Shown here one piece after another: positions 1 to 10,706 of a stretch of 64,000 nucleotides of DNA (position 1 is the stretch's first letter; each line of letters opens with the position of its first letter). A program made the translations under genes and the position numbers. Source of the stretch: Isoetes taiwanensis. Taxonomy: Eukaryota; Streptophyta; Lycopodiopsida; Isoetales; Isoetaceae. Under the pieces are notes generated by a model. The model had not been told where the DNA came from and did not search any database. It worked only from the letters and a program-made list of their open reading frames with translations. The stretch covers positions 38,613,841-38,677,840 of the forward strand of contig JAJEKV010000002.1 in assembly GCA_021234155.1 (NCBI GenBank), given 5' to 3'.

Positions 1-806
1 TGCGGGTGCAAGGTAAGTTCAGACAGGGATTTGTGCAGTGACAACTTAGGGCTGCTAAAGAAGAGATTGTGGCTTTTCGTTAAGCTGGATTTTTAGCGAT
101 TTCTGTAATCTAATATGTACAATGTTTGTAATCTGTAACTGAAAAGTGCTTCTAGTACATATTGGAAGAAATTTTAACTTTTAGAGTTGCTTAACCAGGA
201 GGAAGAATCTCAAAGGAAGACGATTCAGGTAACAAATTATTTAACTTCCCAATTTAATGGTAGCTTGTTTTCTAGCATAGTATAGTAAGATGTATTTTCT
301 TATTTATGTTAAGTTTCTGGAAACGGTTGCTCCGATGATGCAAGAAATGCTATCTAAGTACACTAGGAAGCTGAGAAGGACGCAGACAGGACCTTGGTAA
401 AATGTCTGCTGGAAGTATGCTTGTCATCCTCCACATTCTAAAAGAGAAAAGACCCTTATTAAAGGGTTACGAGCTCAGCACAAAGGAGACACACTACAAT
501 CATGTTAAGGGGCATTCCCATGGCATTTAAAGTTTGTAGCATTGTACATATTATAAGTCCTATCTGCTTAATGTTATGTTGTCCTAAGCAGCAGATCAGA
601 TCCTAAACGCTACTTTATTTCCACTTGTGTACTACAAAAGCATGAAATTTGCTTTTGGCAGATTTGGTCTTTTTCATATGGGACAGACATCTTACCAATT
701 CAATCCAATTTATTGGAATTTACTAGAAAATATGATTGTACCTAGATCTGAGCAGCAGGATTTTTAGACTTGAGACTGTTGGGTACAGACTGGTCTACTA
801 AGACTA

Positions 807-1211
807 TTGAGTACGGACTGGACTGATAAAGCTAGGCCCTATGCAGGTAAAAAGATTGTAGCAGGTCTCTATACCATTAAGAAGGTAGGAATATATCTGA
901 ATGTATTTATTAGTAGTTCGTTTGGAATGCACATAGCTGCTGCAACCCAGCACATTAACTTACTACTTTGCTTGCAACCCATTTGCAGGAGGATTTCAAG
1001 GCCATTGCAAAATTTGGAAAGATGCACACACAAGATGCTACGCCCTTGGGCAGGAGTTCAGTGGCTATGAAACTCAGGTAATGGAACTTGTTTATTTTTT
1101 TATTTATGTTGCTCTACAATGTGAATGCCTAGAGCCATTATATTTTGGTTTATCTCCATGCAGTGGGAGTACTTTGTTATGGATAAAGGAGTACTACCTC
1201 AAATTTATCAG
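807..1211 (+). CDS. unrecognised gene, three consecutive exons (partial)
   Basis: Three exons join in one frame with canonical splice sites: one ending at 846 (donor GTAAAA), one at 989-1077 (after TTTGCAG, donor GTAATG) and one at 1164-1211 (after CCATGCAG, donor GTCACT). The first ends with one spare base, which the 89-nt second exon completes; the third is 48 nt in phase 0. The joined product reads DWTDKARPYAG, then GFQGHCKIWKDAHTRC, then WEYFVMDKGVLPQIYQ. The phase agreement and composition argue for a real gene. I do not recognise the family and assign no function. A following segment (about 1303-1385, including EDLYKVEVLSC) looks coding but has an in-frame TAA, and another at about 1477-1510 (YTDKRDPEVW) also runs into a stop, so the gene may be decayed downstream. 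The true start is not identified; 807 is only the first ATG-like position in this frame. Confidence 0.5.
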
Positions 1212-1985
1212 GTCACTTCTAAATGACAATAGTGTTCTTAGCCTCACGTGTTCTTCCATGCATTCTGGCACACCATCATGCCACACAGAGAGGAGGATCT
1301 TTACAAAGTTGAAGTTCTTAGCTGTTAAGACAAGATCCCAATTTGCATGTCATTTTCAACCAAAAGGTCAGTTCATTGTGGAACTTTGAATTGTTACTCA
1401 TAATTGTTGCTACATATTTTATTGACACTTTATCTTGTCACATGTTATTCAAGACACTACAATTTTGCTTTTAAGGTACACTGATAAGCGAGATCCAGAA
1501 GTATGGTAGAAAGTTAGCAGGTCACTAGCCAGCATCATGTGTCATGAAGCTGCAATGAAGACCAAAGCAAGGTCTTGGAACTTAGAGAAGTGGAGGGAAT
1601 TTTCATGATATTGTTCTTAAGTAAAGACAAACAATTACCATGGCAGACATGGTGGCATTTTCCTGTTCTGACCTAAAACATAAGGATCATAATCATATAT
1701 AGTGACAGACAGCACAAGGAGGAACAATTGTTTCATTCACAAAGTGATGTTTCACTTTCAAGAATTGTTTCATTCACAAAGATATGTTTCACTTTCGTGT
1801 ATAGGACATTCAATATTCTCTAATATATGCATTTTCAAGTAGCCTTTCATGGTGAGAAAATAGGCGGATCAGTTGACAATAATGTGAACTCTGTTACAAT
1901 TTAGTCTCTGTTGCAATAATTGATCTGTTAAAATAATTTGAATTGAATCTGTTTTTTCGTTAGCTTGTCCCCGTTTGTGGATGGA
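1212..1985. other. intron-like or decayed sequence
   Basis: AT-rich sequence after the last clean exon. It contains possible decayed exons of the upstream gene near 1303-1385 and 1477-1523, each interrupted by a stop, and a short tandem duplication. Nothing else can be supported. Confidence 0.4.
1726..1797. repeat. tandem duplication, 37-bp unit, two copies
   Basis: The unit starting AATTGTTTCATTCACAAAG at 1726 recurs at 1763 with a few differences. It is a local duplication in non-coding DNA. Confidence 0.8.
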
Positions 1986-1992
1986 TTGATTG

Positions 1993-2625
1993 ACATCACT
2001 TTGTCCGACAGTATCAAAAACTGGCAAACAGCACAAGAACAATCCTGCGCAGAAGCTGCAAAATCGTCACGATAATCATCATTTTGACACTATCAATCAT
2101 GCACAACAGGGTTTCAACCAAATCCTACATAGAATCATGTCTTTCAGCTGATAAATGCAATGCCATTTTGAGCTATGAGCTGAAAAAGGCCATGAAAGTA
2201 AGCCAAATAGGGTATTTATTCTCAGTAGATGTTAGAACTGTGCTAGGAGCCAATAGCTAGGATTTCAACACATTTGATCAAGGAGAAACAGTCATAGAAC
2301 AAAATCAATTGATCAACATACCAATTTCTTGCAGCTGTGAACAGGGCATTCGAAAAGCAAGCTCTGGTACATACAAAGCGAAAGATATGGACACTCTACT
2401 CAGCATCGCATCAGACATATACGGTGGATTAGTCAGCGCACAACAGATTGCGCAGGCTAATAATCTGTCTACACATGATAGTCTTGTTTCAGGGCAAAAT
2501 GTGACAATTCCGTTCCCATGTGCTTGCCAAAACAATAGGTTCAAAGGGCGGCGTGCAAATTTTCTTCCCTATACAATCCAAGCTGCTGATTCTCTGAACA
2601 TAGCTTCAACGACCCTGCTCATTTC
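1993..2625 (+). pseudogene. LysM-domain protein (LYM/CEBiP-type) with an in-frame stop
   Basis: The open stretch from 2309 carries the CxC-flanked LysM arrangement of plant GPI-anchored LysM proteins that bind chitin or peptidoglycan at the cell surface: CSC at about 2332, a LysM repeat with DTLLSIASDIYGGLV, and then CAC before the next repeat (YTIQAADSL). The same frame extends upstream through ESCLSADKCNAILSYEL, the usual Cys-rich segment before the first LysM, and through a hydrophobic run (KIVTIIIILTLSI, about 2065-2100) that looks like a signal peptide core. An in-frame TAG at about 2262 splits the two parts, and no ATG precedes the hydrophobic run (a CTG sits where a start might be). 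Similarity ends near 2610. The stop and missing start make a pseudogene more likely than an active receptor. An undetected intron over the TAG is possible but less simple. Confidence 0.7.
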
Positions 2626-2689
2626 GCCGAAGGAATTCCAGATCTTTTCTGCCTGCCTCTGTTCCGCTTCAGCTTCTCAAAAATAGTAA

Positions 2690-3520
2690 ACGGGGCTCAG
2701 CATGTTCGAATCCTGCAGCATTGTATTGCTTTCGATTCTTGCCTTCTTTCTTCCTAACCCTAAAATAATCCTAAAACATGATGGCACGATGCTTGCATGC
2801 AAAACTCTGAAAATGGCAACTAAAATAAAAAGAGGGCTTTTGTTGTGAGCCCTTGGATGTTGGACCATTGAAAAAAAAAAAGCTAAATCAACGACTAAGA
2901 AATGGTGCACTCTAGATGTACGCATTAGTACATCCATTCGAATACGCCATGAAATCTTAGGAAAACCTTTGTGAAAAGCATACAAAAACACAAAGAAAAC
3001 CCCCTGTTATTATGCTACATATTCTAAAAGTGAGCACTATCAGCCAGTGTCTCAAACTGCTATCTAAATGCTGCAACATCTATTTCTGCTTTTTTCCATC
3101 CTGAAATTAGATCCATACAACCCTGAGTATGGGATATAAAAGAGGTTAGGAAAACAATTGGTAATACTTGTTTGTGACAGCCTCTTCAACAACCTTTGCA
3201 TGCTATTTTAATGCCATTTCTTTAGATATAAATTCAGAAATGGAAGCTGATAATTTTTCGTTTAGGATCTTGTTCTTGTCTTTTGCCTGGAGCCACGTGC
3301 TATCGCTTCTTCAGACATCCGAATGTGCTCTGCCAAGAGTTTGGATAGTCCCTATAGGAGACAATAACAACAGTGAGATCCTTAGAACAGTTTTAACAGG
3401 AAGATTAATTGTGCTCACATCATCATAGTCTTTTTCGAAGACTTCCTCCTCCAAGGCCAGCTCTTTCGATCCATGCTTCTACCTTAACCTGCTAGGACAT
3501 TAACATTCTTTGATATGTTC
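2690..3520. other. no gene seen
   Basis: AT-rich non-coding sequence between the LysM remnant and the LINE. Only short chance ORFs are present, and no repeat structure was recognised. Confidence 0.5.
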
Positions 3521-3529
3521 GCGAGTTCA

Positions 3530-5487
3530 GCATTGGAACAGATAGTCGGGACGAGGAAATAGACTCAGACCACCAGCCCCTGTTCCTGCATATAGACTGG
3601 CAGGCCACCCGCGCGACCATTGCCTCGGCACCCCATGTGCCACGGCTGCGCCTGGATTATGATCGTGCAGAGACCTATGTCCAGATGCTTGAGCATGATC
3701 AGGAGACAATACTGCAGCTTCTCACACTTCAGCAGCAGATTGCCCACCTGACTCAGCTCCTTCTGATGGCCGATGACAGGTGCTTCCGGAGAAGCCACTC
3801 ACAGAGGCCCTCGGAAGCTACCACCTTCCCCCACAACCGCTGGTTTGATGACGAATGTAGGGAGATGAAATGCTGGCTTCGACAAGTCATTGACCCCACC
3901 ATCCGCCCACAGGCCATCAGTCAATACCGCTCTTTTCTCAAGACCAAGAAAGCCAGATACCTCGTAGAACACCAGCAACAAATGTTCGGTCTTCTAGATC
4001 GTCACCCCAGGACATTCTGGAGAAGGGTATTGAGCAAGCCCGCACAATCCACAGGAAATATCACTTCGGAGCAATGGGTACAATACTTACAGTAGCTTTA
4101 TGATCCATTGGGGGACTGGGCAGCAGTACCTCCGCAGATGGGCCTAGCGCTGATCATTACAGAGGAGGATGTCACAATGGGCTTACAACGCCTCGCTAAT
4201 GGGAAGGCAGCAGATCTGGATGGCACGCAGGCAGAACTTCTCAAGTGGGATGGGCCCCCAATGGTGTCTGTCCTCACGACACTATTCAATAAGGCATTGC
4301 AAGAAGGCTTCTCTCATCAGTGGACTACTAGTAGAGTTGTGCCCATATACAAGACAGATGACCCTCACTACCCAACCAACTATCGCACCATCATGGTCAG
4401 CTCTCTCTTTGCAAAATTGTTGGCTAGTATCCTCGAGTAGCGACTGACAATATGGGCAGAGGACGCAGAGATGCGGGTTCTGACACAGGAAGGCTTCCGA
4501 CCTAGGCATTCCACCATTGACCATATCCTCACTTTGTGAACACTAATTGAGAATAGCAGGAATCGCCGACAAAATCTGTGCTGTTGTTTCGTTGATTTTG
4601 CAAAGGCTTTCGACACAGTACGCCAGGACAAGTTGTGGGACAGATTGAGGCAACTGGGGACCCCCATCGACTTGCAAAATGCAATATACGGGCTATACGA
4701 GGCATGCTCAGGCGGTCTCACACCATCAGGGCAGCCTGTCGTCAGTAGTATTGGAGTGTGCCAGTGTTGCCCTCTCTCTCCGACACTCTTTGGCCTATAC
4801 ATTGATCAACTGAAAGATTGGCTTGCTGAGCACGGAGGAGGGGGTGCTCAACTTATGCACCACATTATTCGGCAACTCATATATGCTGACGACATTGATT
4901 TTCTAGCCTATACCCCAGAAGACATGCAACGAGAGTTCACTGTCGGTTCACTGGCATGAGAGTTAACTTAGCCAAAACTAGAGTGCTTCTAGTTCCATCA
5001 TCCCGTCAGCCAAGGCTCCCCTCATTCACTTACCAAGGACAAGACGTAGAGGTAGCTTCATCCTATAAGTATTTAGAGATCGAGTTTTCTACTACCACCC
5101 ACTGGGATGCTTCCATCAAGTTGTGTGTCACAGCAGGATGGAAAGCACTATATGCCATGCAGAGCAATAGCCACAGGGCAGAGTTGTATGCCCGGGGCCA
5201 CCAGTCACACATGTTCAGGGACTTGGTCGAGCCGGTTCTCTTGTAGGGGGTAGAGGTGTGGGGTCCGGTGGTATCCCTCACCACCTGGAATGACCTGGAG
5301 CAGGTACACAAGGCCTTCTTAGCACGAGCACTTGGGGTGAAATCCACAGTTCCATATCAGATCCTGCTATAGGAGACGGGTTTTCTACCCCTTCAAAGGG
5401 CTGCGCTGGAACACCATATCATTTACTTTCAGAAGGTAGTTAGTATGGGTGATGCCCGATTGCCCAACCTTGCATTTTCACACTAGA
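3530..5487 (+). mobile_element. decayed LINE, family J copy 1 (endonuclease end to RT C-terminus)
   Basis: The plus strand encodes the end of an APE-type endonuclease (DSDHQPL at about 3565) followed by a linker and a non-LTR reverse transcriptase: NGKAADLDGTQAELLKW, NYRTIMVSS, FVDFAKAFDTV (about 4588), CPLSPTLFGLYID and YADDIDF (about 4885). A typical C-terminal segment (LARALGVKST) follows near 5320. Stops interrupt it near 4094, 4438, 4538, 4957 and 5244, and more follow, so it is dead. The 5' part (most of the endonuclease and any ORF1) is missing. The same family recurs on the minus strand at 36.4-39.9 kb, where a closely similar linker (RPVQPTGNITSKQW versus KPAQSTGNITSEQW) can be read. 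It ends where the old L1-type LINE begins. The clade within the non-L1 LINEs is not determined. Confidence 0.85.
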
Positions 5488-5489
5488 AT

Positions 5490-5967
5490 AGTCCTTTGTG
5501 CCGAGTTCAGTGGAATCTGAAACTAAAATCATCGATTCTTGGCTTCAGGAATTTGTTGGAAACAAAGAAATTGCAGTTCTGGCATATTCAGTGTGCATTG
5601 TGATTGGACGGATGTGAAAATTCTGTATTCTGAGCAATGAATTCTTTTTGTAACTCGGAATGCTGTAACCCGGAATGGTTTTCATGCATATTGTGTCTTG
5701 AATTTATGCAATTTGGCTTCGAATTTGGCTTTCCATCCTCTTAATCATAGATAGATCCCCTATTTTTCCTCTTCCTTGTCTTGCCATTGTCTTTTGATAT
5801 TCTCTCCTGCGCCGCACCTATTTTCCTCGTGCTTTTGTAGTTTTCCCTTGGTTCTTTTGTTATGGAATTTAAAAGAGAGGACGACCCTAAATTTTTATAC
5901 TTTCTTCATGCTTTTGCTGATCTTGTGCCCTCTGATCGTCCTAAACTTCTTCAACAGTTAAGATCTT
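5490..5967 (+). mobile_element. old L1-type LINE, left part (5' region and start of ORF1)
   Basis: This is the left half of an L1-type LINE interrupted by the insertion at 5968-13809. An ATG at 5863 opens a frame (MEFKREDDPKFLYFLHAF) that runs to the insertion point and continues at 13824, on the other side of the inserted LINE, with HENPKDFIFFGNFALSS. Upstream, near 5515-5635, lies a short segment (SWLQEFVGNK, HCDWTDVKILYS) similar to the small ORF at the 5' end of the inserted LINE (SWLEEFIGNK, NCDWTDTKLTL), so both belong to related families. Confidence 0.8.
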
Positions 5968-6390
5968 TTTTTTTTTTTTTTTTTTTGGAGAGTAAGGGTA
6001 GATTTTTTCATTAATTAGAAAAAGCCATACAATCCATATACCAAGCTGCTATGAAGCAGGGCTATGGAGAGAAAAAGGATACTCATCTAGAGTGAGCATC
6101 AAATAAGAAATATGAGAATAAAGTAGACATGAAAATTTAAAACATAATGTCCGAGTATGTGAAGAGAGTATCAGTAGTTTCAGAAGTCAGTGGAGAGAAT
6201 GATATCCAATTCTGCAAAAACTTAGCAGTCAAGTGTTCTTTAGAATTGAGATCCTCTTTTCCCTGCAAAAGCAAACAAAAATACTATCCATGATCCTTAA
6301 ATCTGAATCATGAAAATCATGGGATTGATCACCTCTAGTGGACAGGAATATGAAAAGCAACATAAGCAAAGGTCTAGAGGCAAGGGGAGG

Positions 6391-6909
6391 TTAACTATGG
6401 CTGCTGTCAAGATTTCTATCAAACCACTGATTGTAATGCCTGTAGAAATCAGCTGTGGAGCCATGTGAATATCTGTTTTTGCCACAATCATTTTGTAACA
6501 ATAGTGTACTTAAGCTTTCCTTTCCCATAAGCAGCAGCAAGGTACCATGTAAATCTGTGAGAAGCTTATGACTATAATATAATTCCCTGTACTTCGACAA
6601 CTGCCTTTCTGACATACTAAAATGGGTATTGAATATGAATTTAAACATGAGGTGCATTTGCATGAATTCTCTCGTAAATATCTCTGCCCAAAGAGCTTCC
6701 CTTTTTCTTGAACTTTCAACTTCCTGAATAAAATCATCTGTCATGTCACACAACTCTTTCAAGGTCAATTTTTTCTTAGCTGGCTGACTCTGATGCAAAG
6801 AGATCTCATAGTTGTCAATATCCGTGTCCAACTTTGTAGCACCTTCCCCTCGAAGGAACATCATATATTCTGTCACAATCAGAGAATGGAGCATTAGAAT
6901 CAATAACAT
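6391..6909 (-). CDS. 172-residue ORF over the LINE 3' end, unknown
   Basis: This frame overlaps the last 95 bases of ORF2 in another frame and stays open for 172 codons. The product is acidic to mixed in charge, with a likely helical middle (QEVESSRKREALWAEIF, about residues 63-79) and LSKYRELYYSHKLL further on. It does not resemble RT or zf-RVT sequence, and I recognise no family. It may be the true C-terminus of ORF2 reached by a frameshift, a third LINE ORF, or a captured host fragment. The overlap and unbroken length argue against chance alone, but AT-rich DNA can hold such an ORF. Confidence 0.4.
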   Translation of the reverse strand: MLLILMLHSLIVTEYMMFLRGEGATKLDTDIDNYEISLHQSQPAKKKLTLKELCDMTDDFIQEVESSRKREALWAEIFTREFMQMHLMFKFIFNTHFSMSERQLSKYRELYYSHKLLTDLHGTLLLLMGKESLSTLLLQNDCGKNRYSHGSTADFYRHYNQWFDRNLDSSHS

Positions 6910-9900
6910 TTAATTTAGATACAAATAAGTCAAAGTGGCCCCTGAAAAGCCCAATTGAATTCCAGCTGGAATTGTAGTTGTCTCCATGTTTCCTCTTATG
7001 ACAAGTAGCAATAGACTCAATATCAAATTGAAAATGCATTTTAATCCAGAAAATAGATAGAGGTTTAGAAGAATAAAGAATTCTATTTCTAGATTTCCAA
7101 ATATTCCATAAGGCGATATGAACTAGAGAATTGGCCATAATGTCTCCTTGCTGAATAAAATCAATGATAGAGTTGATGTTTCTGTTCTTGAGATGAGTGC
7201 CAAGATTGTTAAAAAACCAAGTCCAGAAAGGACTCAACTTAGGACAAAGAAAAATATGTTCTAAAGTTTCATCCTGCAGACAACCAGAGTGACACTGAGT
7301 GGATACAGTACATCTTTTGGAGAGAGAGACCAAGTTCGTGAGGCTTTTGTGAGCTATCAACCAAATGAAAAAACAAATCTTTGGTGAGCAGTAGGAATTC
7401 CAAATATTTTTAAATAAAGCCAGAGTCTGATTTTGACTCAAATTCCATTTCTCACTAGCCTTTATTGGAGAATCAATCACATTTATCAATTTGTAAATAT
7501 CCTTGACCTTGCAAACCATTTTACCACTTATAGAACAACCAATAGATTTACTATAATCATTAAAATTATTGAAATTAGCCAATAAAGCTTTGAAATGAAG
7601 GTAAATCTTTTTATCAATGGAAGTTCCTTTAAGGGCAGATTTCACAGCAGTCCAAGATAAGATGGAATTATTACTTTTGTAAAGATCTTTGATAGTAGTA
7701 ATTCCAATGCTAGTCCATTTGCTATAGATCTTGGGATGCTTTATGGCCATGACTTTAGAATTATGATCAGAAAAGATCGGAGACCAAAACAAATTTGTAC
7801 TCATGGTGGCAGCAGAGAGATCATTTTTCTGTAGCACAGGATGGATCTTGTTCCAGGCCATAATTAAGTTCCTCATAAGAGGAGAGGTATTTGGAGCAGG
7901 ATGAAGCTCAACAAAAGCAGATTCAGGTAGGGAACTTTTGATACTTGGATGCCCTGTAGGATAGGAAACATTTAGCCAATGAGCTATAAATTGAGAGGCA
8001 GGGGAGCAATAACCCAAAATTGTTCTCCAAATGTATTTACCTGCTAGAGAACACGCCTGCAAGTAGAGATTTTTGCATCCTAGACCCCCAAAAGTCTTTG
8101 GTCTAGCAATTGACTTCCAGTTAACAAGATGAGATCCATTCCAAATGAAGTTTCTAATAGTTTTCTCCAACTCAGAATAAATGGATTTAGGTGCCACAAG
8201 AGCAGAGGAGAAATATACATGGGAAGATGCAAGCACAGAATTTGCAATGATTGTTCTACCTGCAAAGGAAAGACAATTCCTGTAGTTATTTAATTTTCTC
8301 TTTATCCTCTGCAGAATAGGATCCCATAGACCTCTCAGACTTGGATTTAGGGAGAGAGGCATACCCAAGAGATTTGAAGCTTGATTGCAACTTAGGACTG
8401 AGATTCCACAGATGGAAGAATGGTCTACATCACCAATGATTTTGCTTTTGTCAAGGTTTAAGTGGACCCCTGAGGCAGCGGAGAAATCTCTAATGAGATC
8501 CAAGAATCTATTGACATTAGCAGGATTGGAATCTAGGAAGGCAAACGTATCATCAGCATATTGAGATATTGTGAGAATGTCTAAGTTATTTAGAAGCTTA
8601 AGACCAATTAAAGATCCAGAGTTCTGCATACTAACTACACATCTTGTGAGCATCTCAGCAACAATGAGGAAGAGATATGGAGCTAAAGGGCAGCCTTGCA
8701 TAACTCCTTTTGCCAAGGGGAAGAATTTGGTGGGAGATCCATTGATGAGAACAACAGAATTAGACATGGAATTCAATCCTTGAATAAGAGAGATGAGCTT
8801 GGGATGGAAACCCATTTTTTTTAAAGCAAATTCAATAAAGTTCTAGTCAACAGTGTCAAAAACTCTTTTAAAGTCCAATTTTAGAAGGATGCAAGATTGA
8901 TTTGATATCCTATTCCGATGTAGACCTTCCATTGCACTAATGTAATTATCCAATATAAATCTGTTGGGCAGAAAAGCAGATTGATTGACACTGATATTCT
9001 TCCGAAGATAGGCTTGAATTCTATTGGCAATTATTTTAGCACAAAGCTTGTAAGAAGAATTAGTTAGAGATATAGGCCTCCATTCAGCAAAAGATGTAGG
9101 ATTATCCACTTTTGGCACCAAGGTAATGAAACCTGCAGAGATAGAAGAGTGCAAATGTCATGAGGCCCAAAAACCATGCACAAGACCAATAATGTCAGAT
9201 TTCATAATATCCCAGAATTGTATGAAAAATTCTGGAGGAAATCCATCGAGGGGCGGAGATTTGTCTTTAGAAACTTTTGGTCTTAAAATCTCATCTTGGT
9301 AGGGATAGAGGTTAAAGATACATCCATGGAATCAATGGAATTTGGCAAGACTGCATTTAAAGTTGCCAAGAATCTGTCTTTGGCCGAGATCTCATTTGCA
9401 GTGAGATCAATCTTCTTGAAAAGGGAAGAGTAGCTATCATAGAAGAAATTTTTAATCTCAGAGGTCGAGGTGAGGATGGAGCCAAATCCATTGTTTACCT
9501 GATTTATAGAATTCCTCAAAAGCCTGTTTTTAGCCACTCTGAAGAAAAATTTTGAGCTGCCATAATCTAATTCACTATTGTATTTAATCTTGCATTTGAT
9601 GGCAGAAAACTTGGCTTCTCTCTCCTCTATACTTTTCAAATATCTTTCAAGAAGTTCTTCACCTACATGAAGATTGTAATTTAGAGGGTCAACCTGGAGT
9701 AGAAATCTTATCTCTTTCATTTTATTCATTAGATTTTCCTTCTCCTGAACTTTGGCTATATGTTTGTTTTTAGCCCAATTCTTGATCCAATCCTTAGATT
9801 TTTTTATCTTGTGGTAGAAGTGTTTCATAGAATGATTTGGTAGCATAGGATCAATAGATTGATAGAACTGAGAAAACTCCTGTTGGAATGAGCTATTTTG

Positions 9901-10659
9901 CAGCAGAGAGCAATTCAATTTAAAAGGTATATTACCATCCCTTGGAGGTTTCAGAAGATGCTTGGTATTAAGAAATTGAGGTTGGTGATCCGAAATGGAG
10001 GTACCTTCATCACTTGTTACAAAGTAATTATCCCAGAAATCTGAGTTTGGATTGGAGATATAAAATCTATCCAATGCACAATAGACTCTATCTTGATCTT
10101 TCTGCTTATTGGACCAGGTGAAAATAGAGGTGGAAGATGGAATATGAATTAGAGAAGAGTCAGCAATAAAATTATCCCAATTCCTTCTCTCAGTTAAGGA
10201 CATGTTTATTTTGTTCCCCAATTTCAAGTCCCAAGCTGGAGTATTATTAAAATCCCCACCCAAAATCCAATCAACCAAGGAGTTGCTAGAGATCCAAGAG
10301 TTAAGATCAGGCCAGAGATTTTCTCTATCTTTGGGACAAGTAGAAGCATAGATATTGATAACCCCAAATGTGGAATTATTAAATGAGAAAGTTACAGCTT
10401 GCCACATTTTAGAAATGTTGTTGCAGAAAGAGATATGTTGGAGATTTTTCCAAATAATACACATTCCTCCATTTGCTTCCATCCAAATGGAGGAAGCCCC
10501 TGGGTAGATCCAGTCACCCAAACTGGATGCCTCAAACTTAGGAAGCTTCAATTCTTGAAGCAATATAATGTCAGCATTATATTGTCTGAGTTGAGCAATG
10601 GCCTTCCTTCTCTTAAGGGGCCCCTTAATTCCTCTCAAATTCCAACTAATTATCCTCAT
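6815..10659 (-). pseudogene. LINE ORF2: endonuclease-reverse transcriptase
   Basis: This encodes the protein that nicks target DNA and copies the LINE RNA into it. The first 458 codons (10659-9283) are an APE-type endonuclease: MRIISWNLRGIKG at the start, LLQELKL near residue 35, GGDFNNTPAWD near 138 and SDHQPQF near 223. The frame is then lost by about one base near 9290 and continues as a linker. A TGA near 9160 and a TAG at 8840 (in place of the usual Trp after FDTVD) break it further. RT motifs follow: EWRPISLTN, SAFLPNRFI, LDFKRVFDTVD, MQGCPLAPYLFL and YADDTFAF (about residue 90 of the 666-codon frame starting at 8815). The C-terminus has a zf-RVT domain with C-X4-C...H-X4-C (CHSGCLQDETLEHIFLC). 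Three lesions in about 1.3 kb codons make it inactive but recently so. Confidence 0.92.
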
Positions 10660-10706
10660 TATAAGAATAGGAGATGATCAGATGCAAGGAAAAGGAAAGG
10701 AAACTC

